Shown here: piece by piece, positions 33,199 to 41,634 of the stretch
How the letters are laid out: each line of letters opens with the position of its first letter
Numbering within the stretch: position 1 is the stretch's first letter
Assembly: GCA_938041035.1 (NCBI GenBank)
Contig: CALHYX010000029.1
Location: 1-64,000, forward strand
DNA: 64,000 nucleotides
Direction: 5' to 3'
Source: an uncultured Acidimicrobiales bacterium
GTDB taxonomy: Bacteria; Actinomycetota; Acidimicrobiia; Acidimicrobiales; SHLQ01
Program-made: the position numbers and the translations under genes
The notes under the pieces: model-generated
What the model saw: only the letters and a program-made list of their open reading frames with translations
What the model was told of the DNA's origin: nothing
The model's database searches: none

Positions 33199-34083
33199 TC
33201 AGTCCGTCGCCAAAGCCTGGTTGAGGTTGCCCGAGCGCAACCCTTCGAGGTCGAGGGTGACGTAGGAGTACCCGGCCCCCTGCACGGCGGCGATGACGGC
33301 CTCGCGATCGGCGACCACGTCGGGGAGGCGATCGATGGGTACTTCGATGCGGGCGATGTCGTCGTAGTGGCGCACGCGCAGCTCGGCGAACCCGAGCCCG
33401 TGCAGCGCCGCTTCGGCCCGCTCGACGGAGCGAAGGGTTCCGAGGGTGACCGGCGTGCCGTACGGCAGGCGCGATGAAAGACAGGCCGCCGCCGGCTTAT
33501 CCCACGTGCGGAGCCCGAATCGGCGCGACGCCTCGCGCAACAGCGTTTTGGAGAACCCGGCCTCGACCAGCGGAAACCTCGCGCCGCGCTGGGCGGCCGC
33601 GTGCTGCCCCGGGCGATGATCACCCAGGTCGTCGATGTTTACGCCCAACACGACCACTGCGTCGGCAGCATCGGCGAGCGGCGCTACGGCATCCATCAGC
33701 GCGTCCTTGCAGTGGAAACACCGATCGGCATCGTTCACGCGGTAGGCGGCCCGGGTCATCTCGTCGGTGTCGACCTCGACCCACCGCAATCCCCAGGATG
33801 CGGCCAGGGCGGCGCAGTCGTCCCGCTCGAGCGCCGCCAACGACGGCGAAACGGCGGTCGCGGCGGTCGCGTGGTCCGGCCCGAGGGTGTCGTGGGCCAT
33901 CCACGCCAGAAACGCCGAGTCGGCCCCTCCGCTGAATGCGACCACGACCCGTTCGAGTTCGCCGAGCGATACCCGAAGGCGAGCGATTGCGTCGTCGACG
34001 GAAGGGGCAACCTCGCCGACCAGAGCGGCCGGGGCGGGTTCGATGACTGCGTCGGTTGATTCCGGCGCCAGATGGTTGGACAC
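33199..34083 (-). CDS. larE: ATP-dependent sacrificial sulfur transferase LarE
   Basis: A 294-aa PP-loop (N-type ATP pyrophosphatase) enzyme. In lactobacilli LarE converts the carboxylates of the pyridinium precursor to thiocarboxylates during nickel-pincer cofactor synthesis, giving up its own Cys sulfur. The PP-loop is FSGGADSAF (residues 50-58). RCFHCKDALM is typical of the family, and the sacrificial cysteine corresponds to Cys201 in AAACLSSRLPYG. The GTG at 34083 lies 6 nt after CAGAAT (34090-34095, minus), a variant -10. LarB, LarC and a LarA racemase are not in the window, so the pathway cannot be confirmed here. Confidence 0.88.
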   Translation of the reverse strand: MSNHLAPESTDAVIEPAPAALVGEVAPSVDDAIARLRVSLGELERVVVAFSGGADSAFLAWMAHDTLGPDHATAATAVSPSLAALERDDCAALAASWGLRWVEVDTDEMTRAAYRVNDADRCFHCKDALMDAVAPLADAADAVVVLGVNIDDLGDHRPGQHAAAQRGARFPLVEAGFSKTLLREASRRFGLRTWDKPAAACLSSRLPYGTPVTLGTLRSVERAEAALHGLGFAELRVRHYDDIARIEVPIDRLPDVVADREAVIAAVQGAGYSYVTLDLEGLRSGNLNQALATD

Positions 34084-34104
34084 AGCACGATTCTGGGGGG
34101 CGCG

Positions 34105-34133
34105 TTGAGTGTTCTGCAACGCGGTCGTATCCT
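34105..34133 (+). promoter_or_regulatory. Promoter of the substrate-binding lipoprotein gene
   Basis: TTGAGT (34105-34110), 17-nt spacer, TATCCT (34128-34133), then 8 nt to the GTG at 34142. This is the most complete leaderless promoter in the window. Confidence 0.65.
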
Positions 34134-34141
34134 CGACCCGC

Positions 34142-35488
34142 GTGCCTATTGACGGAAAGCCCCCGATCACCCCCGTCCGCCTGCGCCGGTTCATCGCCGT
34201 CGCCGGGCTCTTCGCCCTCGTCGCAGCCGGGTGTTCGAGCAACCCGGGCGTCGACGACGAGGCGACCACGACAACGGCGGGGGCCACCGAGGACAGCATC
34301 GTGGAGAGCGGCCCGACCACGACGGTCGAGCGATTCCTGCCCGCGAACGTCGGCGACGGCACCTTCACCGTCGGCACGTTGTTCCCGCTGACCGGCGCCG
34401 CGGCCGAAGCGGCACCGGCGCAGACGGCGGCGGCGACGGTGGCCGTCACCGAAATCAACGAGGCGGGTGGAGTGCTTGGCCAGGAGGTCGTGCTGCTGGA
34501 GGGCGACGCCGGCGAAACCACCGACACGATCAACCAGAACGCCGACCGGCTTTTGATCGGCGGGGTCGATGTCATGATCGACACCTCGCCGGCCGAACTG
34601 TCGGCGTCGGTCATCGACAAGATCATCGCCACCAACGTCGTGCACTTCTCCCCGACCAACACCGCGCCCGAGCTGACCACCTATCCCGATTCCGGCATGT
34701 ACTTCCGAACCGCACCCTCCGACGTGCTCCAAGGGCGCGTGCTCGGCAACATCGTTTCCGACGAGGGCGCCATCACCGCCGCGGTGATCTTCCGGCAGGA
34801 CGCCTACGGCGAAGGTGTCGCCGGAGCGTTCCGCAGCGCATTCGAGGACCTCGGGGGCGAGGTCGTGCAGTTCCTCCCCTACCCGGTCGAACAGGAGTCG
34901 TTCGACGCCGAGGTTGGTCTCATCACCGCCGCCCGGCCCGACGCGGTAATCGTCGTCGGCCTCGATGAGAGTGGAGCCATCTTGTCGGCCATGATCGACC
35001 AGGGCATTGGCCCCTCGGTGCAGTCGGTGTTCGGCGTCGCCGGCAACGCCAACATCGGCAACCGCATGGTCGATCCATCCACGATCGCCGGGATGAAGGT
35101 CGTCGTCCCGGCCAACGATTTCTCCACGTTGACCAGCTTCACCGCTCGGCTGGCCACCGCGGGGGCGGGGGAGGCGTTCACCACCGGCCCCGAGACCTAC
35201 GACGCAATAGTCATCGCCGCCCTCGCCGCCGAGATCGCGGGCACCGACGAACCGAGCGCCGTCGCCCAGCAGATCAACGGTGTCACGCGCGAGGGGCAGA
35301 TCTGCGTGACCTACGCCGACTGCAAGGCGCTGATCGAAGGCGGCGACGACATCGACTACGACGGGGTTGCCAGCCCATACGACTTCGCCTCGGCGGGCGA
35401 ACCCTCGGCGGCCAGCTTCCGCATCGCCACCTTTGACGGCGGGGTGTTCGTCAACCCGGATCTCGACGAGTACGTCTTCAGTCGCTGA
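34142..35488 (+). CDS. ABC-type branched-chain amino acid/amide substrate-binding lipoprotein
   Basis: A 448-aa type I periplasmic-binding-fold protein (Peripla_BP_6). The signal peptide ends in LFALVAAGC with lipidated Cys31, followed by a short Thr/Glu-rich linker. Landmarks are TVGTLFPLTGAAAEAAP, AVTEINEAGGVLGQEVVLLEGDAG, IIATNVVHFSPTNTAPELT and the late ETYDAIVIAALAAEIAG. It should deliver an amino acid, amide or similar small ligand to an ABC permease, but no permease or ATPase genes are adjacent. The GTG at 34142 is chosen from the promoter; upstream codons belong to noncoding DNA. Confidence 0.85.
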   Translation: MPIDGKPPITPVRLRRFIAVAGLFALVAAGCSSNPGVDDEATTTTAGATEDSIVESGPTTTVERFLPANVGDGTFTVGTLFPLTGAAAEAAPAQTAAATVAVTEINEAGGVLGQEVVLLEGDAGETTDTINQNADRLLIGGVDVMIDTSPAELSASVIDKIIATNVVHFSPTNTAPELTTYPDSGMYFRTAPSDVLQGRVLGNIVSDEGAITAAVIFRQDAYGEGVAGAFRSAFEDLGGEVVQFLPYPVEQESFDAEVGLITAARPDAVIVVGLDESGAILSAMIDQGIGPSVQSVFGVAGNANIGNRMVDPSTIAGMKVVVPANDFSTLTSFTARLATAGAGEAFTTGPETYDAIVIAALAAEIAGTDEPSAVAQQINGVTREGQICVTYADCKALIEGGDDIDYDGVASPYDFASAGEPSAASFRIATFDGGVFVNPDLDEYVFSR

Positions 35489-35490
35489 CC

Positions 35491-36168
35491 CTAGACGCCG
35501 GTCTCGGCCACGATCTCCGCGACCGTGCCCACGAGCCCGGTGTAGAACGGCCCGAACTCGGCGTACTCCGAAGACGCTTCGTCGAAGCGCATCGTGTAGA
35601 CGACCTCTTTCAGATCGTCGGGGTATTCACCGAACAGGGTGACCCCCCACTCGTAGTCGTCGAGTCCGGTCGATCCGGTGATGACCTGAAGGATGCGGCC
35701 CTTGAACGCCCGCCCCGACTTTCCGTGGCCGTACATCAGCTCCTTGCGCTCCTCGAACGGCAGCGTGAACCAGTTCTGGCCCGGGTTGCGGCGCTTCGAC
35801 ATGGGGTAGAAGCACCAGGCGGGCTTTCCCTCGGGCGGCAGCTCCGGGTAGAGCCGCATCTGGCGCATTTCGTCGGGTACACCGGCGGCGTACTCGCTGA
35901 TCTCGGTGAGCGACACGTACGAGTCGACGACCTCGAGCCCCGCCGAGGTGAGATCGGTCTGCAGTTGGCGCAACACCCACAGGTCGCGACACAACGCCAT
36001 GAAACCCAGCTCAGCCTTGTGCCCGAGGATGGCGACCGGAATGACCTGGGCGTCGGCCTCCTCAGCGGACTTCACCGCGGCGACCACTGCGGCGGCATCG
36101 CTGCCCGGACCGCGCTTGCAGAAGAGGTGGACGACGCCGAGGCCGTCGGAGGGAGCAACCGATTCCAT
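35491..36168 (-). CDS. chdC: Coproheme decarboxylase ChdC (HemQ, chlorite dismutase family)
   Basis: A 225-aa enzyme for the last step of the coproporphyrin-dependent heme pathway of Gram-positive bacteria, turning Fe-coproporphyrin III into heme b with H2O2. The reactive Tyr121 lies in CFYPMSKRR and the proximal heme His148 in MYGHGKSGR. The final region (YTMRFDEASSEYAEFGPFY) is also typical. Length matches the actinobacterial family. The ATG at 36168 lies 6 nt after a TAGGCT -10. No other heme gene is adjacent. Confidence 0.93.
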   Translation of the reverse strand: MESVAPSDGLGVVHLFCKRGPGSDAAAVVAAVKSAEEADAQVIPVAILGHKAELGFMALCRDLWVLRQLQTDLTSAGLEVVDSYVSLTEISEYAAGVPDEMRQMRLYPELPPEGKPAWCFYPMSKRRNPGQNWFTLPFEERKELMYGHGKSGRAFKGRILQVITGSTGLDDYEWGVTLFGEYPDDLKEVVYTMRFDEASSEYAEFGPFYTGLVGTVAEIVAETGV

Positions 36169-36174
36169 GGGCGA

Positions 36175-36180
36175 AGCCTA
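36175..36180 (-). promoter_or_regulatory. Leaderless -10 for chdC
   Basis: TAGGCT on the minus strand, 6 nt before the ATG at 36168. Confidence 0.55.
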
Positions 36181-36244
36181 GGACTCGGTCACCGGCTGCG
36201 CCCAGCCGCCCGGCGCCTCCACCGGTCGCCGTCGTCGTCGTCGC

Positions 36245-37033
36245 TCAGGCGGGGCTGTACAGGTTCATACAACCGTCGCGGGCGAAACCGGCAAGAGTGA
36301 TGCCCGCCGCCCGGGCGGTGTCGACGGCGAGCGCCGAAGGCGCGCTCACGGCGATTATCGACCCAAACCCGCCGGCCCACGCCTTTTGCACCATTTCGAA
36401 GCTGGCCCGACCGCTGACGTAGAGCGCCAGGTCGGTGCCGTCGACCTTGTGGTCGAGCAACAGGTGACCGACCACCTTGTCGACGGCGTTGTGGCGACCG
36501 ATGTCCTCACGCAACACCACGACGGAACCCGAGCGGTCGACGGCGGCCGCGGCGTGCACCGCTCCGGTGGCGGCAAAGAGGTGCTGCTCGGTGCGCACGA
36601 GATCGGGCAACGAAGCCAGCAACTCGAGATCGAACGGCTCGGCGGCGACCGGTTCGAGCCGTTCGACCAGCTCCAGGATCGAATCGGAGCCACACACGCC
36701 GCACGACGAGCTGGTTACCCCCATGCGGGGCTTCGGCTCCGGCGCCCGACCTCCGGTTTCGACCGACACCACGTTGTACGCCGACTCGAACGCCGAGCCG
36801 TCGGCGCAGTACCGCACGGCCAACACCGGAGCGTCGCCCAGCAGGCCTTCGGCGGAAACGAAGCCGGCGGCAAGTTCAAAGTCGTGGCCCGGGGTGCGCA
36901 TCGTCGTGCTGACCAGGTGGCCGTCGAGTTGGATGGTCAGCGGCTCTTCGACGATGAGGTCATCGGGGATGCGCGTCGAGCTCTCGGCGGTCCACTTGCG
37001 GGTCAGATACGACTCGGTGCGGGTGCGGCGCAT
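36245..37033 (-). CDS. fdhD: Formate dehydrogenase accessory sulfurtransferase FdhD
   Basis: A 262-aa protein that carries sulfur from IscS to the bis-MGD cofactor of formate dehydrogenases. The catalytic pair is Cys111 and Cys114 in SSSCGVCGSD. EEPLTIQLDG near the N-terminus, LREDIGRHNAVDKVVG and VSGRASFEMVQKA are strongly conserved in FdhD. The ATG at 37033 is used; an in-frame GTG at 37051 would add six residues. No formate dehydrogenase gene lies in the window. The groEL terminator lies immediately upstream. Confidence 0.92.
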   Translation of the reverse strand: MRRTRTESYLTRKWTAESSTRIPDDLIVEEPLTIQLDGHLVSTTMRTPGHDFELAAGFVSAEGLLGDAPVLAVRYCADGSAFESAYNVVSVETGGRAPEPKPRMGVTSSSCGVCGSDSILELVERLEPVAAEPFDLELLASLPDLVRTEQHLFAATGAVHAAAAVDRSGSVVVLREDIGRHNAVDKVVGHLLLDHKVDGTDLALYVSGRASFEMVQKAWAGGFGSIIAVSAPSALAVDTARAAGITLAGFARDGCMNLYSPA

Positions 37034-37059
37034 GGTTCCAGTGTCGCCCACAAAAGAGC

Positions 37060-37086
37060 AGAAGGGGCGCCTGGGGCGCCCCTTCT
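37060..37086 (-). terminator. Rho-independent terminator after groEL
   Basis: Perfect 12-bp stem (AGAAGGGGCGCC 37060-37071 and GGCGCCCCTTCT 37075-37086) with a 3-nt loop, 34 nt past the groEL stop. On the minus strand it is followed by CTCTTTTG, a short T-run. Confidence 0.8.
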
Positions 37087-37119
37087 CTCGATTGTCACGT
37101 CAGCGGACGCGGCGTTGGA

Positions 37120-38833
<1,714 letters not shown>

Positions 38834-38955
38834 TCCAATCAGTTCAACCCGACGTTCGCAACATCGGGGAGCCAGATTCGTTGGTGGGGCCACCGATAGG
38901 CGATCCGGGCATGCGCCGACGGCCTGCACAACCGGTTGTGGGAGCCGACCGAACG

Positions 38956-39324
38956 TCAGACCAGGCGAAGTTCCGGGGCCAGAACCGTGGTGCGCAGTAA
39001 TTCGATCGGGCTGGCCGGCTTGGGCAGAAACTCAATGTGCTCGCGCCGGTTGGCGAGGTCGCGCACGGCCCCGCGATCGGCGGTGTGGGCGATGATTCGG
39101 CTGCGCAGTCGACCCTTGCCGTCGTGCAGCTCATCCATGAGATCAAAAACGGATCCATCGGGTAGATACGCCTCGACCAGGGTGAGATCGGGGCGCTGGG
39201 CCAACCCGGTGCGACCTTCGGCCAGCGTCGGCGCCTCGATGACATCGTGCCCACCGTCGGAGAAGACAACCCGGGTGTAGAGCCGGGTCGTGACGTCGGG
39301 ATCGATGAGCAGCACGGTCGCCAT
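38956..39324 (-). CDS. Single-domain receiver-like protein with Glu at the phosphoacceptor site
   Basis: A 122-aa CheY-like protein without an output domain. The paired acids are in LLIDPDV (Asp8, Asp10) and the conserved Lys is in EFLPKPASP. The phosphoacceptor strand reads LTLVEAYLPDG, with Glu51 where Asp is expected, so it probably cannot be phosphorylated and may mimic the active state. The ATG at 39324 has AAGGA 6-7 nt upstream, which favours it over a 27-residue extension. It lies upstream of the CIRCE-groEL region on the same strand, but the 210-bp gap holds its own control elements, so co-transcription is unlikely. Confidence 0.72.
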   Translation of the reverse strand: MATVLLIDPDVTTRLYTRVVFSDGGHDVIEAPTLAEGRTGLAQRPDLTLVEAYLPDGSVFDLMDELHDGKGRLRSRIIAHTADRGAVRDLANRREHIEFLPKPASPIELLRTTVLAPELRLV

Positions 39325-39421
39325 GGTGCATCCTTCGACCGCCGTACCCCGCTCCTTGACGACACCACGCTGCGATTGGTCCGCCCGGCTCATCGAAATG
39401 GGCAACCAGGACTGTTTTGCG

Positions 39422-39486
39422 CTCGGGACTTCCGCCCGAGATCTCCCGCCCGCCGCGTGGGCAGTCTGGTGCCAGGCACCAGACTG
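39422..39486 (-). repeat. Left composite repeat flanking the moaD-like gene (inverted)
   Basis: It contains the palindrome CAGTCTGGTGCC-A-GGCACCAGACTG (39462-39486) and, at 39422-39440, the 19-bp stem-loop element that is repeated beyond the gene. Read on the minus strand the order (palindrome, G-rich joint, stem-loop) equals that of 39940-40009 on the plus strand, so the two form inverted flanks of the gene. Confidence 0.85.
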
Positions 39487-39532
39487 ACCACGGGCTCGTC
39501 AGGAGAGGGTCGAACGCTCCCGAACCCGACGG

Positions 39533-39538
39533 TACGAT
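39533..39538 (+). promoter_or_regulatory. Leaderless -10 for the MoaD/CysO-like gene
   Basis: TACGAT, 6 nt before the ATG at 39545. Confidence 0.6.
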
Positions 39539-39544
39539 CGGGCC

Positions 39545-39820
39545 ATGGCCGTTCGCGTTCGGGTTCCCACCACGTTGCGCCAGCTCACGGATGGGGCAGG
39601 CGAAGTCGAGGTCGAAGGCCACGACGTCCAAGCGGTCTTCGCTGCCCTCGAGTCCGCCTTCCCGGGCTTTGCCGAACGCCTGGTGGACGACACGGGCCGG
39701 CTCCGCGCCTACGTCAACGTATTTGTGGGCGAGGGCGACATCGGCGCTCGCCAGGGACTCGACACGCTCGTCGCACCCGGCGAAACGGTCGCCATCGTCC
39801 CCGCCGTCGCCGGCGGTTAG
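39545..39820 (+). CDS. MoaD/ThiS/CysO-like sulfur carrier protein
   Basis: A 91-aa beta-grasp protein ending in the Gly-Gly needed for thiocarboxylate formation (VPAVAGG). The order and length, with RAYVNVFVGEGDIGA before the C-terminal loop, resemble mycobacterial CysO, which supplies sulfur for cysteine synthesis; a MoaD role in molybdopterin synthesis is the alternative. No activating MoeB-like, CysM or Mec+ gene is adjacent. The gene is flanked on both sides by copies of the same composite repeat in inverted orientation. Confidence 0.82.
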   Translation: MAVRVRVPTTLRQLTDGAGEVEVEGHDVQAVFAALESAFPGFAERLVDDTGRLRAYVNVFVGEGDIGARQGLDTLVAPGETVAIVPAVAGG

Positions 39821-39939
39821 CGGCCGTACCAACGAAAAAGCAGCGGGCGCCAGCCGATGGCGGGGCGATCTCGGGCGGAAGGCCCAAGGTTTGGTCCGGT
39901 CCGCGAAAAACCAGCGAGTTTCGGCGGTTTCGGCCTTCT

Positions 39940-39976
39940 CGCGAACCATCTGGTGCCTGGCACCAGATGGTTCGCG
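39940..39976. repeat. 37-bp near-perfect palindrome with GGTGCCTGGCACC core
   Basis: Two 18-bp arms pair perfectly around T39958. The core 13 bp equals the copies at 1-24 (partial) and 8264-8294; the 39462-39486 copy is the same core on the other strand. Confidence 0.92.
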
Positions 39977-39990
39977 GGTGGCGGGGCGAT

Positions 39991-40119
39991 CTCGGGCGGA
40001 AGTCCCGAGCGAAGAACAGCGGCTGCCGACCAGTGGCGGGGAGAACTCGGGCGGAAGTCCCGAGCGAAAGACACCGGCTGCCAGCCGATTGCGGGGCAAA
40101 CTCGGGCGGAAGTCCCGAG
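39991..40119 (+). repeat. Three-copy 55-bp tandem repeat with a 19-bp stem-loop
   Basis: The 19-mer CTCGGGCGGAAGTCCCGAG (6-bp stem, 7-nt loop) is at 39991-40009, 40046-40064 and 40101-40119, exactly 55 bp apart. The intervening sequence (GCGGGG, then CAGCGGCTGCC-like) is conserved with a few changes. A truncated copy is at 39870-39882, and an inverted copy at 39422-39440. Confidence 0.9.
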
Positions 40120-40245
40120 CGAAAGACAGCAGCTAGGCCAAAAGGCCTACAGGTTTTGGCCGGGGGCGCCGAAGACATGGGCACAGCCAACAAACGTTGG
40201 CCGCAGCGGGCGATAGACCGGACCCCCTGGGTCAGGAGCATTCCA

Positions 40246-40431
40246 ATGAGCCTGAAGACTCCCACACCGGCCCGCACCGATCGACTGGCCGAAATGGTCG
40301 CCCACCTCACCTCCTGCAGCCACATCGAAGCGCTCGATGCGGTCGAGCAGGCCGAAAAGTACAGCAAGAACCGATCCGAAGCGCTGGCTGTGGTCGCCGC
40401 CGCTCTGGCTCGGATGAAACCCACCCCCTGA
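40246..40431 (+). CDS. Small helical protein of unknown function
   Basis: A 61-aa protein with a good ribosome binding site (AGGAG 40234-40238, 7 nt before the ATG). The body reads as two helices, the first around DRLAEMVAHLTSC and the second around AEKYSKNRSEALAVVAAAL, resembling a UBA- or CUE-like helical bundle in outline only. No family is recognised. It follows the repeat region directly and stands alone, facing the convergent glycerate kinase gene 124 nt away. Confidence 0.6.
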   Translation: MSLKTPTPARTDRLAEMVAHLTSCSHIEALDAVEQAEKYSKNRSEALAVVAAALARMKPTP

Positions 40432-40555
40432 CCCGGAACTGCCTCCCTGGTTCTGCCAACGGGCCCGAGGCGCCGCCCCGGTCTCCGTTCCCCCCTCGAT
40501 GAACACGTGCCGCCGCCCGATCGAGAGCGTGGAACGGAGTCGGGACCGCCCGTGG

Positions 40556-41545
40556 TCAGCCGGTCGGGGCGAGGCGCTCGGAGATGACGGCTTCGATGCA
40601 ACCCACCGGATCAGCAAACGCCCGGTCCTGCCCGAACGTCGCGGTCAGAGAAACGGCGTCGAGGTGATCCGCGGCCCCGTCGAACACCTGGCCGGCGATG
40701 ACGAGCAGCGGCACACCGGCCGCCTCGGCGTACGACGCCACACCGCCGACGACCTTCCCCTGGAACGACTCGGCATCGACGAAGCCCTCGCCGGTGATCA
40801 CCAGGTCAGCCGTTTCGATCGCCTCGTACAGCTCGACCTCTTCGGCGATGAGGTCGAAACCGTCGACCAGCGTTGCCCCCATGGCCGCGAGTCCGCCGGC
40901 GAGTCCGCCGGCCGCGCCCGAGCGTTCGAGTTCGGCCACCTCGACGCCGTATTCGTCCCGGTAGACCTGAACCAACCGTTCGAGCCGACGATGCAACAGT
41001 TCGACCTTCGCCGGCCCGGCTCCCTTTTGCGGGCCGAAGACGGCCGCCGCATCGACAAAGGTGGTGCGCACATCGCAGGCGACCACGATGTCGATGCCGC
41101 GAAACCGAGGAAGCGGGTACATCGCCCGGAGCGCACCGAACCCGCCGTCGGTCGTCGCCGACCCGCCCACGCCGACGATGATGCGTTTCGCCCCGGCCTC
41201 GACCGCCGCCACGAGCAGTTCACCGGTGCCGTGGGTCGAGGCGGCAACCGCATCGTTGCCCTCGCGACCACCGACGAGCATCAACCCCGACGCCTCGGCC
41301 ATCTCCACCACGGCCAACCCGCGGTCGTAGCGCCAGTTCGCCTCCACCGGGTCGCCGAGGGGTCCGGTCACCGCAGTCGTCCGATTCGCCCCACCGAGTG
41401 CGGCAAGGGTGCCCTCGCCACCGTCGGCCATCGGGATCTCCACGGTGGTGGCACCGGCTGCCGTCGCCGCCCGCGTCACGCCGGCGGCGATCTCCTGAGC
41501 CGAGGCGGTTCCCTTGAACTTGTCCGAAGCGACGACAACCCGCAT
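40556..41545 (-). CDS. glxK: Glycerate kinase
   Basis: A 329-aa kinase of the GarK/GlxK family phosphorylating glycerate, feeding C3 acids into glycolysis. The start MRVVVASDKFKGTASA, the segment EIPMADGGEGTL, VGVGGSATTDGGFGAL and DLVITGEGFVDAESFQGK are family signatures. Whether 2- or 3-phosphoglycerate is produced cannot be read from sequence. The ATG at 41545 is preferred to an earlier one adding MHHHGL; CATCAT lies 6 nt before it as a variant -10. No glyoxylate-pathway genes are adjacent. Confidence 0.92.
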   Translation of the reverse strand: MRVVVASDKFKGTASAQEIAAGVTRAATAAGATTVEIPMADGGEGTLAALGGANRTTAVTGPLGDPVEANWRYDRGLAVVEMAEASGLMLVGGREGNDAVAASTHGTGELLVAAVEAGAKRIIVGVGGSATTDGGFGALRAMYPLPRFRGIDIVVACDVRTTFVDAAAVFGPQKGAGPAKVELLHRRLERLVQVYRDEYGVEVAELERSGAAGGLAGGLAAMGATLVDGFDLIAEEVELYEAIETADLVITGEGFVDAESFQGKVVGGVASYAEAAGVPLLVIAGQVFDGAADHLDAVSLTATFGQDRAFADPVGCIEAVISERLAPTG

Positions 41546-41621
41546 CAACCCATGATGGTGCACCGGCAGCGCTGCGCAACCTCGTGCCGACGTTGTTCAT
41601 GAGCCGGGCCCGCCGGGCCAC

Positions 41622-41627
41622 TACGTT
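41622..41627 (+). promoter_or_regulatory. Leaderless -10 for otsA
   Basis: TACGTT, 7 nt before the GTG at 41635 (4 nt before an in-frame ATG at 41632). Confidence 0.5.
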
Positions 41628-41634
41628 GAGGATG

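Larger units (their letters stand above)
39821..40245. other. 425-bp intergenic region made of repeats
   Basis: No gene is seen. It holds a partial stem-loop element (39870-39882), the 37-bp palindrome (39940-39976), three full stem-loop copies, and a pair of overlapping stems: TAGGCC/GGCCTA (40134-40139 with 40144-40149) or GGCCAAAA/TTTTGGCC (40136-40143 with 40154-40161). Open frames through it are by-products of the repeats. Confidence 0.75.

Noticed and set aside
38844..39368. 174-codon minus-strand frame over the receiver gene
   Set aside because: Alternative frame without motifs; the other frame encodes a receiver fold with a good ribosome binding site.
39940..39976. Rho-independent terminator
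   Set aside because: No T-run on either strand, and the same core lies inside a coding sequence at 8264-8294.
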